NCBI GenBank assembly: GCA_028583415.1
Contig: CM053276.1
Span: 64,317,071-64,381,070, forward strand
DNA: 64,000 nucleotides
Direction of reading: 5' to 3'
Origin: Protea cynaroides
Taxonomy: Eukaryota; Streptophyta; Magnoliopsida; Proteales; Proteaceae
This document shows, one piece after another, positions 10,449-23,767 of the stretch. Position 1 is the stretch's first letter. The number at the start of each line of letters is the position of its first letter. Under the pieces are notes generated by a model that saw nothing but the letters and a program-made list of their open reading frames with translations, did not search any database and was not told the DNA's origin. The position numbers and the translations under genes are program-made.

Positions 10449-11313
10449 TCATTTTGCAGGTTCGTTCACCATATTTTCTCGAATCTTCACTCCTCCCACC
10501 CTCACTCCCTTGCAATCTGATGGAGAGTGCAAGTCGCGCAGTGTGGAGAAGTAATCGACAGACTCGATCATCACCAAGAGGCTTTTTTTTTTTTGTACTC
10601 CGGAGACCAAATTCCTAAAATCAGAGACACGATCGAGCATCTTGTATATACCAATTTGCCGCTAATGATGGCTATTGAAGGCATGATCAGAGATCTCAGT
10701 TTCATCACTTTCATTCCTTATTATCTGAAAAATGAGACAATTAACTAACCTAACAAAATGGCCCAATTAATCTGGCTTGCAAAACACAAGATTTCAGTCA
10801 TCTGGGCATCATTTGATAAATAAGCAGCGTCCATCATAGAGAAATACGTCGTCTGTGTGTGCAGCCGTTGCATTTGCCGTGTATGTTTTTCCATTGTAGT
10901 TCGGCGTTATCCGTCATCCGTCATCCGTCATCTGTCATCCGTGTATGGTGTTCACCATCGTGAATTGTGTTTCCGACTGCCGGAGTGCGTGTCTACGTTC
11001 GTCGTACGTTTTTTTGCATTTCGTGGAGGTAAGTTATTTTTGTTTATTTTATATTCGTTTCGTTTATTTATTTTGTATTAAATTTGTTTACTCTGTTTAT
11101 TTGGTTGCTTCGTGTTTGCAGGATTGCTTGCGTTGCACTTCATTACATGAATTGAACAGATTCTTCGCCTTTGGACTCGATTAAAATATACTCTTCTTAT
11201 TCGGGTTAGAACTTAGAACCATCTAAGACCAACTTGGTTGAAAATGACTACAGAACTAAATAATTAACAGAAGAGAAATAATTGAAAGATTCCCGTCTAG
11301 AAACATTCTTAAA
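10449..11313 (+). other. Downstream region of the serine-rich gene with an intron-like segment
   Basis: No further coding domain is visible. At 10917-10943 there are tandem copies of CATCCGT. At 11029-11121 a segment starts GTAAGTT and ends TTTGCAG after a T-rich stretch, good plant splice signals, so a spliced 3' UTR or an unrecognised short transcript is possible. The evidence is weak. Confidence 0.35.
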
Positions 11314-11600
11314 TGACATTGAGGACACAGAAGGGGATGATATATATAACTTTTAATTAATAGAAGATGAATGACTAGAAAATTGATGTCGAACTGTTGG
11401 AATACAGTACGGTGAAGAAGGTGATATTGGAGGAAGAGGTGACATTGAGGACACAGAGGGGGATGATGATACAGAGGAAGAACATCGGATTAGATGATAT
11501 ATAACTTTTAATTAACAGGAGATGAATAATTTGAAAATTGATGTCTAACTTATGGAATACAGTACGGTGAAGAAGGTGATATTGGAGGAAGAGCTGATAT
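11314..11600. repeat. Two-copy direct repeat with acidic coding potential
   Basis: A unit beginning GACATTGAGGACACAGA and containing AATACAGTACGGTGAAGAAG occurs twice (about 11314-11440 and 11441-11596). The second copy is about 30 bp longer. One frame reads an acidic peptide (GEEGDIGGRGDIEDTEG) without long continuity. It could be an eroded gene fragment or a simple tandem duplication. Confidence 0.55.
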
Positions 11601-12654
11601 TATTGAAGAAAAATGGAAAAAGCTTGATTAAGCAGTAAAACTATTTGATTGAAGCATTATGGAAAAAGCTTGATTCTTTTCATTGATGTTCACTCTGGAC
11701 CGGACTCTATGTATTTCTAGCCTTTACTTACCTCTATTTTAAGATGATTACCACCAAATTCCTATTGCTCTCCCACCAGGTGTCTATGCAACACAGTTGT
11801 ACTGGATACCTTTCTTTTTCAAGAAATTTTTTAATAAATAAATAGGAAAAAAATTCATGTTAGACAGTGTGTATCTTGTCTAAACACAGGAGGAAGGGAT
11901 GAAATGACCATCCCACTTTTATAGTAATTTTTTTAATAAATAAATAAATAAAATTTATGTCATTCAGTATGTACCTGTGCCAGATAAACAGGAGTGAAAT
12001 GATCATTTTATCCCTTAATTGGATGTTTATTCCAGTGTTTTCATTAATCTTGTGCTGGTATCCCTTACTTGGATGTCTATGCGAGTGTTTTCATTAATCT
12101 TGTGCTGGTGCAAAATCACATAGTTGGACATGAAACCTTTACCCTGACGAAATTTTTGGAAAACTTTGGTTTTAATAACTCGGGTTGGTAAGATCGGTCT
12201 GATTCACCTGATAATCCAACTTTTCTACTGTTTACCCAATTCAAGAGATAGAGAGGGGAGAGCCGGAGAATGCGGGGAGAGAGAGAGGGCCACAGAGGGA
12301 GAGTGAGGGGAGCGTGAGTGGGGAATAAATGCCAGCTTCGCACCGTTATTTTTTTGGTAAACAGCTTTGCACCGTTTACCTGCCAAACTTTATTAATTCT
12401 ATCTACTTACACTCTTGATAATTATAAGACTCCACGAAGCGACTTTATTTTTAAGGATTAAAAAAAATACATTCGTGGATAGAGGAGCATAGATTCTGGA
12501 ACTCTGGAACTCTGGACCTCTGGAGGTGCGTGGCCTGAGAATCTAGTCAAAATCGATTTCACCCATTTCTTATTTAATTCCTTTACAAACGGACGACGAG
12601 TGAACTCAGAAGTTAATGTTATGGGGGCCACCAGTGTGCGGGGCGGAAGGACCA

Positions 12655-12657
<3 letters not shown>

Positions 12658-12708
<51 letters not shown>
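12658..12708. repeat. (AT)n microsatellite
   Basis: Uninterrupted alternating AT over about 50 bp. Confidence 0.95.
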
Positions 12709-12712
<4 letters not shown>

Positions 12713-13952
12713 AAAACAAATGAGGTAAAGTCGTAGAGACAAGAGTTATGAAAGAAGGGGTGCTGAAGATTGAAGTCCAGGACCACCTCATGGATCTTAT
12801 CGACTTATCTTCAGCATGGACTAGACGCTTCGCAGGCCAATTGCTACATTCACTGTTTTGGATTACAATTCTCGAAGTCCATACAATAATTGAGACGTCC
12901 ACGTTTAAGCGTCCTCCGTTGAGACACCCACTTCAACGTACCACGATAGTACGTGCATCAGTGTTTAGCCTTTTCCTTTTTTAACATCCGAACATAAGTC
13001 TTTGTGGCTTAACTTTGATCAATACTTCATTAGAGAGATGTTAGCATGGAAAACAAGTTGAATTCTGATCCATGAATAGTGGCAATCCATATGAGATCTC
13101 TGGTTTTCATAGATGCCAAGCAACGGTTTAATCCCAAAAGAGAAGATCAACAGTCAGGCACTTAAGGCCTTCTAATAAGCATCACAATGAAATGAATAGA
13201 AAGCTGCTCAAATAGGATAAATTTTGCAGTTCGTAGAAATTCCCTCTTCAAGGCAGAGCAAAGGGTCATGGATTGTGCTGGCTCTTTTTATAATTAGTTA
13301 AAGATGGATAAAAGATGGGTAGATGCAGTTGAAAGAGATTGTTGATGTGGGGTCACACCTTGTGAGATGTTTTATTGATGGAACCCAGTGTGTATTGTAT
13401 TTTATCTATAATCCTAGTTATTCCTATGTTTCCAAGAGGCAGATAAGATGGGAAACAAGTCCAGCTAATGAATCCAAAAGAAATATCATGAGGGAAGGAT
13501 AAAGGTTGAAGTGGTGGGGACAATGACATGGCACTGCGTATTCATGAATTGGACTGATAGTTAAGTGTGAGCCCTAGTTTATCCATTTTAGAGAATCTCG
13601 GATACAAAAAACTTATACTTTTTGCCAGCCTATGAATGGGGCGGATTACTGGTGGTTCTTGGCAGTGCTTGGGAATGGGTTCTTTTCGGAACCTAGAACA
13701 CATTCTGGAACAGCAGGGATGCTGTTTAGGGCAAGTCTTCATTCATTAAACTTAGTGTGAAGTCGGTTTTGAGTTTCAACTAAGGTTCTTTTTGGTATAG
13801 TTTATATTTATGTTTATGAGTTATTTATGAAAAATCGTTTATGAGAATAAATTACGAGTCATAAATAATAACCATTTGGTACTGTTGATGCTGTACGACG
13901 CCCATCTTCTTCCTAGGAGCATAGAAGCAGCAAAGGGAAAAAAAGAGCTCAT

Positions 13953-13956
13953 GTGT

Positions 13957-13987
<31 letters not shown>

Positions 13988-13990
13988 GGG
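13953..13990. repeat. (GT)n followed by poly-G
   Basis: A GT repeat of about nine units runs directly into about 20 G residues. The G run may vary in assembly length. Confidence 0.9.
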
Positions 13991-14182
13991 TGTCAAGAGA
14001 TCTAGAAACCACTCTGACGCTTCAGTCATTAAGGGATCAAGCAGTTTTGAATTCAGATGAAGAAGGGCCGAGTTTAAAGATAGAGAGTGGGGTATACAGT
14101 TATTGAAAGTAAGATAAGAAAGAACAAGAGCTAAAAAGAGTCCAAAGCCAAAGTGAGCGAATAAAAGGATCCGTATTTATAG

Positions 14183-14605
14183 TGTAAGAATTTTTAGATC
14201 TCCTTTGGGTATTTCCTATGAGATTTCCCATGAACCCTAACGAACACTCTACATAGATTACTAGAATACAATGAGCATTAAAAGAGATGATAAAATACAT
14301 ACCTCTTGTTGTAGATTGATTTTCGACCATTTCTTTCGCTTTGAATACTTGGATCAGAGTCTTCCACAGCCTGTCGGGGATCCCTTGACCTTCTCTCTGC
14401 TTATGGGAACAGGAAAAGAAAAAAATAACACCGTGGCTATGTGGACCCTAACCATTAGTATTTATAATACCACCCCAACCTAGACCAGTCCTACAGTGGA
14501 TCAGGTTGGTCTATCTCTAATCATACTTAAACTGGTCTACCTGTAATCAGACTCTCACTGAATCAACTAACCTTATAATTAATTTAGCCCACAAAATATC
14601 GTACA
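14183..14605 (-). mobile_element. 3' LTR of the outermost element
   Basis: On the minus strand it starts TGTACGATATTTTG and ends AATTCTTACA. On its inner side the minus strand reads AGCCCAAGTGAAAAT, which resembles the AGCCCAAGTGGGAGAT polypurine context of many plant copia elements with G-to-A wear. It differs from the right LTR by scattered, mostly transition changes, so the insertion is old. Confidence 0.8.
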
Positions 14606-15828
14606 ATTTTCACTTGGGCTATATTAATTATAAAGTCACCATTGACCTAGTATGACCATGGAATCTAATTACACAAAAAATCATCATTTACTTTGATCCA
14701 GTCATCAAGCCTACCAATGTTGAACAACAACGGAAGTACTCCTACACATCTGGTGTACCCCCTTCTGTCAGCCACATGCAGAGGTCTACTTAATGAGATA
14801 AATCACTTTGAGATGAATACTTGAGTCCAATGATCGAATTACCACGATCACGTTATCTTAAAATCCTTATAGGTCAATGCATTTTGATATTATCCAACTT
14901 ATAGGAAAATCGCCTCTAGCTTGGATTAATATCACATTTTGACTTACCGCCTTCTTTGGCTAAATACCGCCTTACAACTTTGACATGTCTTAAATAATTA
15001 GGAATGCATACAAGTAATGAAATGAATGTCCACCAATAATCCTACCCATTAAACTATAAGCAGAACAAACAATCACAGATAAACCATCAATTACTAGATC
15101 TCCCGCTAATCAAGCAGATCTGAATACTCCCACTGACTATGAATCTAAAGACTCCCACTGACAAAATTTTTTTCAATCACTCCAAGAAAACTTCCTTAAC
15201 CTGTCTCTACATTGCCCTAGAGATCAACTATGACTGGTACAACTAATTGAACCTAAGATTGTACAGTCTAACCTTGAAACTCTATTCACCACTTTATAGA
15301 ACAAATGTAGTCAACATTACAGGCATTCATTTACCTTACAACATCATAAGCACCATAACAACGTGACTTCTTTCTATTTAGCTAAAAAGGAAAACCTTAC
15401 ATTCTAATATTTTAAGTAACATCAATCACATTTTTAAATGCAAGGAGACAAAATGTTAGTTTAAATAACAACCATAAAATAAAGTAAATAATTAAAATCC
15501 AAGGAGCGAAAAACCATCTATATGTAAAAGGAAACTAAACAATGTTCAAGTCAATAGTCTTCAAAACCCTCATACTCCAAATACTTAGGGAGTCCTAAAA
15601 TCTTTATCATTTTCTAGCTATGCCTATTTGGTTTAACAATATTTGGTCAAACCACCTATCTTTGGTCAATCTACCCAGCTTTAAGCAATTCATCTTGAAG
15701 TTACCTAATAATAACCTTGTCACTGGCTCTATCTCTCCCCTTTTTAATAATGTAAACCACTAGATCTGAATATATTTTCTAGCAAGGGATGGGATATCTA
15801 ATATATCAATTATTTTATGTGAATCCTA
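14606..15828 (-). other. Interior (3' part) of the outermost element
   Basis: About 1.2 kb between the 3' LTR and the copia insertion. No frame carries a domain on either strand. The sequence is AT-rich and eroded. Confidence 0.55.
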
Positions 15829-17833
15829 GGTTGACACTGAGAAGGGGGATGAATCAGTGGCCACTAAAACTTTTCAACACAAAAAACTCTTTGCTGCCAA
15901 GAGCTGATTGATGATACTTTACTGCTTTAAGCTATCAAGGATAGTTGTGCACACAGTTAATCTGTTAACGTATTTCATGATACACACCAACCACACACCC
16001 ACATTTATCCATACCAAGGGCTTGGCCCTAACAAGTGTGCACACCCAGCCTACAAACCAAGCACTTCTATACCACAGTCATGGACAAACACATACACATC
16101 CACATGACACACTATGTAATGTAGTTCACCTATCACATACTGTGATGGCTACTCCAAGGGGTAATACCCTAAATAGGGTTTCATATTATACCCAACACTA
16201 AACTTTAATTGATAATTTTCGAATACTAGAACAGTAAGGTGCTACACCACCAGGTAAGACAAGCTACAACTTGAATATGAGCTACTACCCACAAACCTAT
16301 CAGGCCTCGACTTGATAAGCTACAAATATAAAGTATGTAATGATTATAAACCCATCCCATTTATCACATTCATCATTATGAGGGTTCGTGTGCGAGGTTA
16401 CCTTCCCAACTTGTTTACAGCAGGTGTAGAGCTCACTGTACAAGCTTCTCCATCTCTTCATTGGCCACTTAAGTCATTTCTCATCACCACAACTTCATGG
16501 ACACTCAATACATGGTCTCGGTACTCTACCCTAGCTTTAATGAAACTTTAATGGCCACTAGGAGTAGGTGAAAGTCATACACAGCTTTCAAAATGCTCCA
16601 ATAAGAGTTTTTGCCCTAAAATTACACTTTTCTTTCTTCCTCTCGAGCTGCAACTGGTCTGGCAGGCTTGGATTTGAAAATACCTTCAATTTGATATCTT
16701 ATACGTCCAAATCAGAGATCGGACGGCTGAGATATGGCCATTAGAAGATCAGCTAATCAAAACATTCCAAAAGGAATCTCAGATACTAATTTCGTGAGTT
16801 GCGTTGCACATAAGCACCGCTACTCTCCCACATCATACGCCGTTGTCGAGCTATGATTGGTGGACAGCAGAATCTTCATTTCGAGCCACTGGATCCGCCA
16901 GATCGAAGTGGGAGTTATGCTGGACCTTACGATCTGAATCCATCACGGCCTGCGTGATTGGCGGCTATCCTAGCCGTTGGATCAGGATCCCATGAATTAG
17001 CACATCATATACGTGATAACACCAAATCATCAAGCCGCCTTTATTTGACGTTGCTCACATTTATAACCTGCTTTCGGCCAATCCGAATGCTCGCTGGAGC
17101 ATTTTGATAGAGCGCTTGCAGCACACTAGATCCCGCCTTTTTGAAAGCCATCAGATTTAAATCTAGGATGCGTGGCATATATCTGGCTGGCCATTTCGAA
17201 TCCATCATTTTTGAGGCTTCCCAAAATGCCCCTGAGACCATATAAAATGGCCTCTGTAACCTTTTTTAAGGGCTGATTCAGAGAATTTTTCCAGTAGGGT
17301 CCTAAGGACCCTTTGAGGCAAAAGATTGAACACATGGGGGGGGCATGCACTGCTGTGCGGCACGGCCATGCTTGCTATTGTGCCCGCGGCTTGCCCTTGC
17401 TGTTGTACACATGGCATGGCCCTCCTGCTATGTGCGCGGCAGGGCATGGCTGGCCTGCCGCTGTGCTGTTGTATGCGGCATGGCATGGCTAGCCTTGTGC
17501 TACCAGGCAGGCTTGGCCTGTTGGCTTGGTGCCGTGGCTGTTGGCCTCGACTGTAGCTACAAGCCTGGGCAGGTTGCCATGCTGGCATACCACCTCATGT
17601 GGGACCCACCTGGCCCACTTTCTCTCTCCTCTTCCTTCTCTCTCTTCTTCTCTCTCTATATTCTCTCTCTACATTTCTCTCTACAATTCCTTATTTTTCT
17701 TCGTTCTTTCTCTACCTTCTCTTGCACATTATCTTTCTTGCATTGCACTTTACATACACATGCCTACTGACAATCTCTCTCCTCATCATTCTGCCAAGTT
17801 TGCCAACAATGACAACACATATAGGAATGCAAT
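15829..17833 (-). mobile_element. 3' LTR of the copia element (main part)
   Basis: This part continues at 27806-27833 after removal of element C, because GCAAT is duplicated at both edges and the second copy of this LTR (55546-57094) reads straight through that point. From about 16235 on, it aligns along its length with 55546-57055. The pyrimidine-rich stretch 17618-17720 is purine-rich on the minus strand. Confidence 0.75.
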
Positions 17834-20212
17834 TGTCACACCCCAATTCTGATCCAACCAGAATGGTGTGAGTGAACCGTCATTGAACCAACGGTTCACA
17901 CCAGGATCTCGAATAGACCGTGTCCACTCATACAAACCATTGCACATAACCACAATCAGAATATAAATAATACAGCGAAAGTCTTTAAATAGAATGAACT
18001 GAGTATCTATTGATAATTTAAATAAAATATCCCATTATTCAAATCCAATCATAAAATATAATATCATTACATCTCTTTAAAAGTCAACCAAAAATAATTG
18101 AAATAAATAAATAAAATCAATCACAGGTACACGCAGAAAGGGCACTCGCATGAAGCGTTATGCTCGTCCTCTCCTGCCTGTGCACCCAGAGCAGCAACAT
18201 CACCATACGTCGAAGCGTTCATATAGTCGTCCACCGTGTATCCTGCATCAACATCTAAAAACAATGTGTACACAAAGGGTGAGCTCACAACTTAGCTCAG
18301 TAAGACAATCAGACAGTTTCACAATATTATGCATGAGTAACAATCAATTTATGCTATGGTCTGGTTTAAGTTTGCAATGTGCTATAGAAAGATTTGGTGG
18401 CCCCCACACCTCTAAACACGAGTGTGTGGCACCGCATGGAATCACACCACCACCGGCCCACATGCACCCATCATGGAATAGAGATAGAGCTAAGATATCC
18501 CCGTACCTCCCCTGATGCTCTACCCATACCAGTACCTAAACCCCTATTGGCCAGGGCCCGTAAACTGGGCTCGCAACTAACCAATGCAACTAACCAATCC
18601 TATATGTCATCAATGTACGCTCTATCCCAGCACAGCGGTCTACGACATAGAGATAGAGCTATAGCGTGCAGGCCGGGCTGGAGACCACAATACCTCACCT
18701 CCCCCTGATACCCTATCCGCAACTAACACACTAGGATAGAACAATACGCAGGTAGACCCTATCCCAACATAACTCCCTACGGCATAGAGATAGAGCTAAA
18801 GCAACGCAAACAAGCTAGCGTCGACCTCGGAGACCACAATGCCACATAACCATGGCCAGGCCAGTATCAACATCGAAGACCACCGTACCACGACCTTCCC
18901 CTGATGCCCCACCCGTACCAACCATGTTAAGATAGAATACTACAAAAGTGTCAGTGTGAGGAATGATCCCAGGCCCATGCCCCACTCCACACACTAACGA
19001 AAACAATCACATGCCTAACAATCACATCCTATCAATGCATGAACAATAATAATAACTGAAAGTAAAGGATGACATGTGAATATGCACAAACATCACATCA
19101 TATATATTCAGTGTCAATAACAAAGATTTACTGTCCATTAATTATTAGGTTTAGGTTAGATTCCCTTACCTGACGCTCGTTTGTTAGCTTGCTCCACGTT
19201 GCAATATCCAAACGTGCTTTTACAAAGTCCTACAATATTATTAGGGTTTCATTAGAATAGCTTCTTAAGGTTTCATGTTGGTCGAAAACCAACAAAGTTA
19301 CAAAATACCCTCACAGAGCTGACCGGTGGCATGTACCGGTCGCAGCTCTGTGGGGAAGACTGGCGACCGGTATGGTCAGCCGGTCCACACAGGCCAGCCC
19401 CCGAAAGATACCGGTGGCAACATACCGGCCGCACTGTGTGCAACTGGTATAGCCGACCGGTATGTCTCCGAAAGACCATACTTGGGTTTTTTCGACTGCC
19501 ATCGATCAATCTCTATGGATTTCCAGGGTTTCTCCTATCCATTCTAAGTCTGAGCTTTGAGTTAGAGTTATCTCCAACTCATTCAAGTCTAGTTTCGATG
19601 AATATCATCTCGAAACACGAATCTAGGATTTGACGGCAACTTAGGGTTTTAAGGTCCAGTTAGGGTTTTAGATCAATACCTACTTTGCATGGTATCGATC
19701 CACCCACACAACTATCCTAAAGTCATAGGGTAAGAAGAGTAGTTAAAACGCTTACCGTTGACTGGCGTTACGGAAGCGTCGTCGAACGGTAATGGCGGCA
19801 CCTCCTTCTTCTTCCTAGCTCCTTCTCCTTTCCAACCTGTTTCTCTTCTCTAGGGTTTGTGAGAGACATTGGAAAGGATTTGAGGAGGTTTAAGGGTGTT
19901 TATATAGGCTAAAATTAGGGTTTTGTAACCCTATTAGGATTAGGAGGTTTAGGATTCGAAATTAGAAAAGTGGGACCCGTAGAGATCCAATTCCAGATCT
20001 TGGTAGTCTGCTGCGCAGACCATACCGGTCGACCGGTACTAAGACCGGTACCATCGACCGGTCAACATAAAATAATGATTATTTGACCGTCTTTGATCCG
20101 ATTTCGTACCTATTTGTCATCCGCTCGTCCCGCCTGGCTCGGTGATGATCGGAAGACCTACTACGACACAAAACCAAGGTTTAGACCGGATTTACAGAGT
20201 GCGGGTCTTACA
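17834..20212 (-). mobile_element. 3' LTR of element C
   Basis: TATA box (TATATAAA on the minus strand) at 19899-19906. Palindromic ACCGGTCGACCGGT-type motifs cluster upstream of the TATA box (20018-20066) and downstream of it (19318-19468). A donor-like GTAAGCG near 19755 follows the leader. The coding block is at 18121-18243. Dispersed copies of TAGCTCTATCTCTAT (as complement) occur at about 18478, 18647 and 18784. Confidence 0.9.
18121..18243 (-). CDS. Conserved LTR-encoded peptide block (element C, 3' LTR)
   Basis: Forty codons and TGA after the splice-acceptor-like GATGTTGATGCAG. The peptide keeps T-V-D-D-Y-M-N-A-S, Y-G, A-A-L, E-D-E-H and the tail C-E-C-P-F-C. Its DNA differs widely from the blocks in LTRs A and B, while the peptide pattern and length stay the same. 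Confidence 0.5.
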   Translation of the reverse strand, partial: GYTVDDYMNASTYGDVAALGAQAGEDEHNASCECPFCVYL

Positions 20213-20280
20213 ACTCCCCCACCCTTAAAAGAATTTCATCCCGAAATTTGCATGTAGGTCTCACAACTCCCCCACCCTTA
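20213..20280 (-). promoter_or_regulatory. Duplicated polypurine tract of element C
   Basis: The minus strand carries AAGGGTGGGGGAGT twice, at about 20213-20226 and 20266-20279. The outer copy abuts the LTR (TGTAAGACC). The inner copy abuts a false LTR start, TGTGAGACC, so tract and first LTR bases were duplicated together. Confidence 0.7.
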
Positions 20281-20301
20281 AAAGAAATTTCGGTCTCAAA
20301 A

Positions 20302-23300
20302 TTAGAACGTACCTTGAGTGTCGAAAGGATTAGGATACTCCTTCCTCATTGCACCCTCATTGCACCCTCCTCTTCCCAAGTAATTTTTTCAACATTTTGG
20401 CTTCTCCAATGCACCTTCACATAATAGATCCATCCTTGGTTCGAAGTTGATGTACCTTTCGGCTTGAGAGCATCACAGGCACCACTTCAAATGTTAAGTC
20501 TTCAGTCAAGTTTGGGGGGGTCTGCTGTCAAGATGTGCGATGGATCTCTGAGATACTTTTTCAATAATGATACATGGAACACATCATGGACACTTGACAT
20601 AGATGGTGGTAGAGCCAATTGATATGCTACGTTACCACGTCTAGCCAATATCTCGTACGGCCCCACATACCTGGGGTATAGCTTCCCCTTCTTACCAAAC
20701 CTTTTCAGACCTTGCACCGGTGATATCTTCAAGAATACTTTGTCACCCACTGTAAACTCCATATCTCGACGTCGATTATCCGTATAGTGCTTCTGTCGAA
20801 CTTGGGCTGTCTTTACTCTTTCTTTGATCTGATCACTCACTTGACAAGTTTCTTCAACAAACTCCGGCCCTACAATTCTTCTTTCTCCCACCTCGTTCCA
20901 TAACAGAGGTGTTCGACACTTTTTCCCATAGAGTGCTTCATATGGGGCCATCTGAATTGTAGCCTGATAGCTGTTGTTATAAGCGAACTCGATGAGTGAT
21001 AGTTTCTCATCCTAAGATCCCTTGAAATCTAATGCACAAGCTCAAAGCATATCTTCTAAAATTTGAATAGTTCATTCTAACTGTCCGTCCGTCTGAGGGT
21101 GAAAAGCTGTACTGAACTTCAACTTTGTTCCCATAGCTTTCTGTAATCCTTCCCAGAACTTTGATGTAAAACGGGGATCTCTGTCAGATACTATACTCTC
21201 TGGGATGCCATGAAGTCTGACTATATTATCAACATATAACTTGGCTAGTTTCTCCATGGTATACTAAGGTCTGACCGCAATAAATCGAGCTGTCTTGGTG
21301 AGTCGGTCGACTATAACCCAAACTGCATCCATTGACCTTGGTGTCAAAGGTAGGCCAGTGACGAAATCCATGGTGATACAATCCCACTTCCATGCAGGTT
21401 CCGATAATGGCTGTAGTAAACCTGCGGGTCTCTGCCTTTCTGCTTTAACTTGTTGACAATTTAGACATTGGAACACAAAACGAGCTATATCTGCTTTCAT
21501 ACCCCTCCACCAATATAGTCTTCTTAAATCATGGTACATTTTGGTACTTCCTGGATGTACCGAATATGGTGTGTAATGAGCTTCAGTCATAACTCGATCT
21601 CTGATATTGCAGTCTTCACTCTCAGGTATACATAACCGTCCGCAATACCTGAGTACCTTGTCTAAATCCAAGGTAAAGTCAGGATTGCTCGTACCCTTCT
21701 CTAGGTCTTCTTGCACTGTCTTGAGATGTAGATCCTATAGGATTGCTACCTTGACTTCATCAACTAGATCCGGTGAGATCTTCAAAGCTGCGAACATCAT
21801 GATGAACTTATGAATTAAGCCTTGCTCGACTAGATCTTCTGCAGTCTCTATTATATACTCTTCATCGCCTTTAATTGAACTTGAGGCTGCGGCACATAAT
21901 GCAGCATTTGTACTTGGTCCTGTCTCAGGTTTCGATGCCCACTTTCTGCTTAAGGCGTCAGCCACAACATTTGCTTTATCCGGATGATACTGGATGTCAC
22001 AATCATAATTTTTTAATAACTCCAGCCATCTCCTCTGTCTCATATTCAGATCCTTCTGAGTGAAAAGATAAGTTAAGCTCTTGTGATCTGACTTGATCTG
22101 AAACTTCTCACCATACAAGTAGTGTCTCCAAGTCTTGATTGCATGTATAACCACTGGTAGCTCCAAATCATGCGTAGGATAGTTCTTCTCATGCTCATTT
22201 AACTGTCTTGATGCGTAAGCAATCACATGTTCTCCTTGCATCAATACACACCCAATACCCAACCCTGAAGCATCCGTATATAAAGTAAACGGTACGCTTG
22301 GTTCTGGGATGGTTAAGATAGGTGCAGAGACTAGTCTTGACTTCAAAGTCTGAAAGCACTTCTCGCACTCATCTGTCTATATGAATTTCTCTCCCTTTTT
22401 GGTCAATCTGGTGAGTGGAACAGCGATCCTGGAGTAATCTTCCACGAATCTTCTATAATAACCAGCCAATCCAAGAAAACTATGAATCTCCGCAACAGAT
22501 TTTGGTGCTTCCCATCCTACTATAGTAGCTATCTTACTTGGATCAACCTTGATACCGTCTTCAGATACTACATGGCCCAAGAAAGCCACTTCCTTCAGCC
22601 AAAACTCGCACTTCTTGAACTTAGCATAAAGCTTCTCCTGTCTTAGCCGTTGTAGGGCTGATCTTAAGTGTGTTGTATGAGCCTCCATGTCCTTTGAGTA
22701 GACCAATATGTCATCGATGAATACGATGACCGAAGTGTCCAACATATCATGAAACACCCGGTTTATCAGTTCCATGAACGACGCTGGGGCGTTGGTCAAC
22801 CCGAATGACATGACTAGAAACTCATAATGCCCATACCTCGTCCTGAAAGCAGTCTTCAGAATATCTCCGGCCTTGATCTTCAGTTGGTGATACCCCGATC
22901 GGAGATCAATCTTCGAGAAAACCTTTGCACCCTGCAATTGATCGAACAGATCGTCGATTCTAGGCAAAGGATATCGATTCTTGATCGTCAACTTGTTCAG
23001 TTCACGGTAGTCAATGCATAGCCTTACACTTCCGTCTTTCTTCTTAACAAATAATACAGGTGCTCCCCAAGGTGAAATGTTAGGTCGTATGAAACCCTTA
23101 TCTAACAATTCTTGTAATTGGGTCTTCAACTCCTTTAACTCGGTAGGGGCCATCCTGTATGGTGCTTTAGACACCGGAGCCGAATCTGGCATAAGGTCTA
23201 TTACAAACTCTGTAGCTCTGTCCAATGGTAGACCTGGAAGCTCCTCTGGAAATACATCTGGGAACTCTCAAACCATATCTATATCTTCCAACTTGTGTGA

Positions 23301-23767
23301 CTCCACCATGATGTCGACTACAGATACTAGATACCCCACTCCCCCTTTCTCTAAGCATCTCTTAGCTTTTAGGGCGGAGAGGATCAGCTTCCGCTTCCTA
23401 GGTAACTTGGTACCAGTGAAGCTAAACTCCTTCCCCTTTTTGTCTGTAAGCACAAGCTTCCTTTCACCACATAATAGGATAGCTGAATGATGGCCTAGCC
23501 AATCCATTCCCAAGATGACATCAAAGTCTGCTATCTCGAGTAGTACCAGACTTGCTTCTAATTCTCGGCCCTCAATACATACTATACATGGTCCATAATA
23601 TTCAGTCAAAGCCACTTCGACTCCTAGCGGAGAGTGAACTATCAAGCTTGGGTTTAAGTGCTTAATTGGTAACTGCATTCGCTTCCCAAAGAAAATAGAA
23701 ACAAAGGAGTGCGTGACCCCAGAGTCAAATAGTACTTTGGCAGATATACCAGCTATATTTACAATTC
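20302..23767 (-). pseudogene. pol of element C (PR, RT, RNase H, integrase, chromodomain)
   Basis: In order on the minus strand: protease with LFDSGVTHSF (23720 region) and VILGMDWLGHH; RT 23225-22377 with KIDLRSGYHQ and catalytic FIDDILVYS; RNase H 22346-21735 with YTDASGLG, LEL, SDHKSL and VADALSR; integrase 21716-21072 with an H-H-C-C zinc region (EAHYTPYSVHPGS, CLNC), WVIVDRLTKTARF, VSDRDPRF and HPQTDGQ; C-terminal part 20951-20302 with GPYEIL and a chromodomain-like YYVKVHWRSQNVEKITW. Breaks: a stop for Trp between RT and RNase H (near 22377), stops near 21261 and 21069, further stops at 21000-21060, and frame loss near 20500. All domains are present, so the copy was once autonomous in layout. 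Confidence 0.9.

Larger units (their letters stand above)
11601..14177. other. Intergenic DNA with simple repeats
   Basis: No supported gene. It contains a roughly 57-bp tandem duplication around 12006-12113 (TTTTCATTAATCTTGTGCTGGT twice), AATAAATAAATA runs near 11832 and 11935, an (AT)n tract at 12658-12708 and a GT-then-G tract at 13953-13990. Short open frames such as 12748-12984 show no domain. Confidence 0.6.

Noticed and set aside
12606..12902. 98-codon frame with YIYIYI repeats
   Set aside because: Produced by the (AT)n microsatellite. The same holds for 60476-60661.
17205..17770. Several overlapping frames of 76-141 codons on both strands
   Set aside because: They lie in a GC- and CT-rich part of the copia LTR, have no domain and are not kept in the second LTR copy (56529-57134).
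22827..23490. Plus-strand frames of 64-158 codons
   Set aside because: Antisense shadows of the RT and protease of element C.
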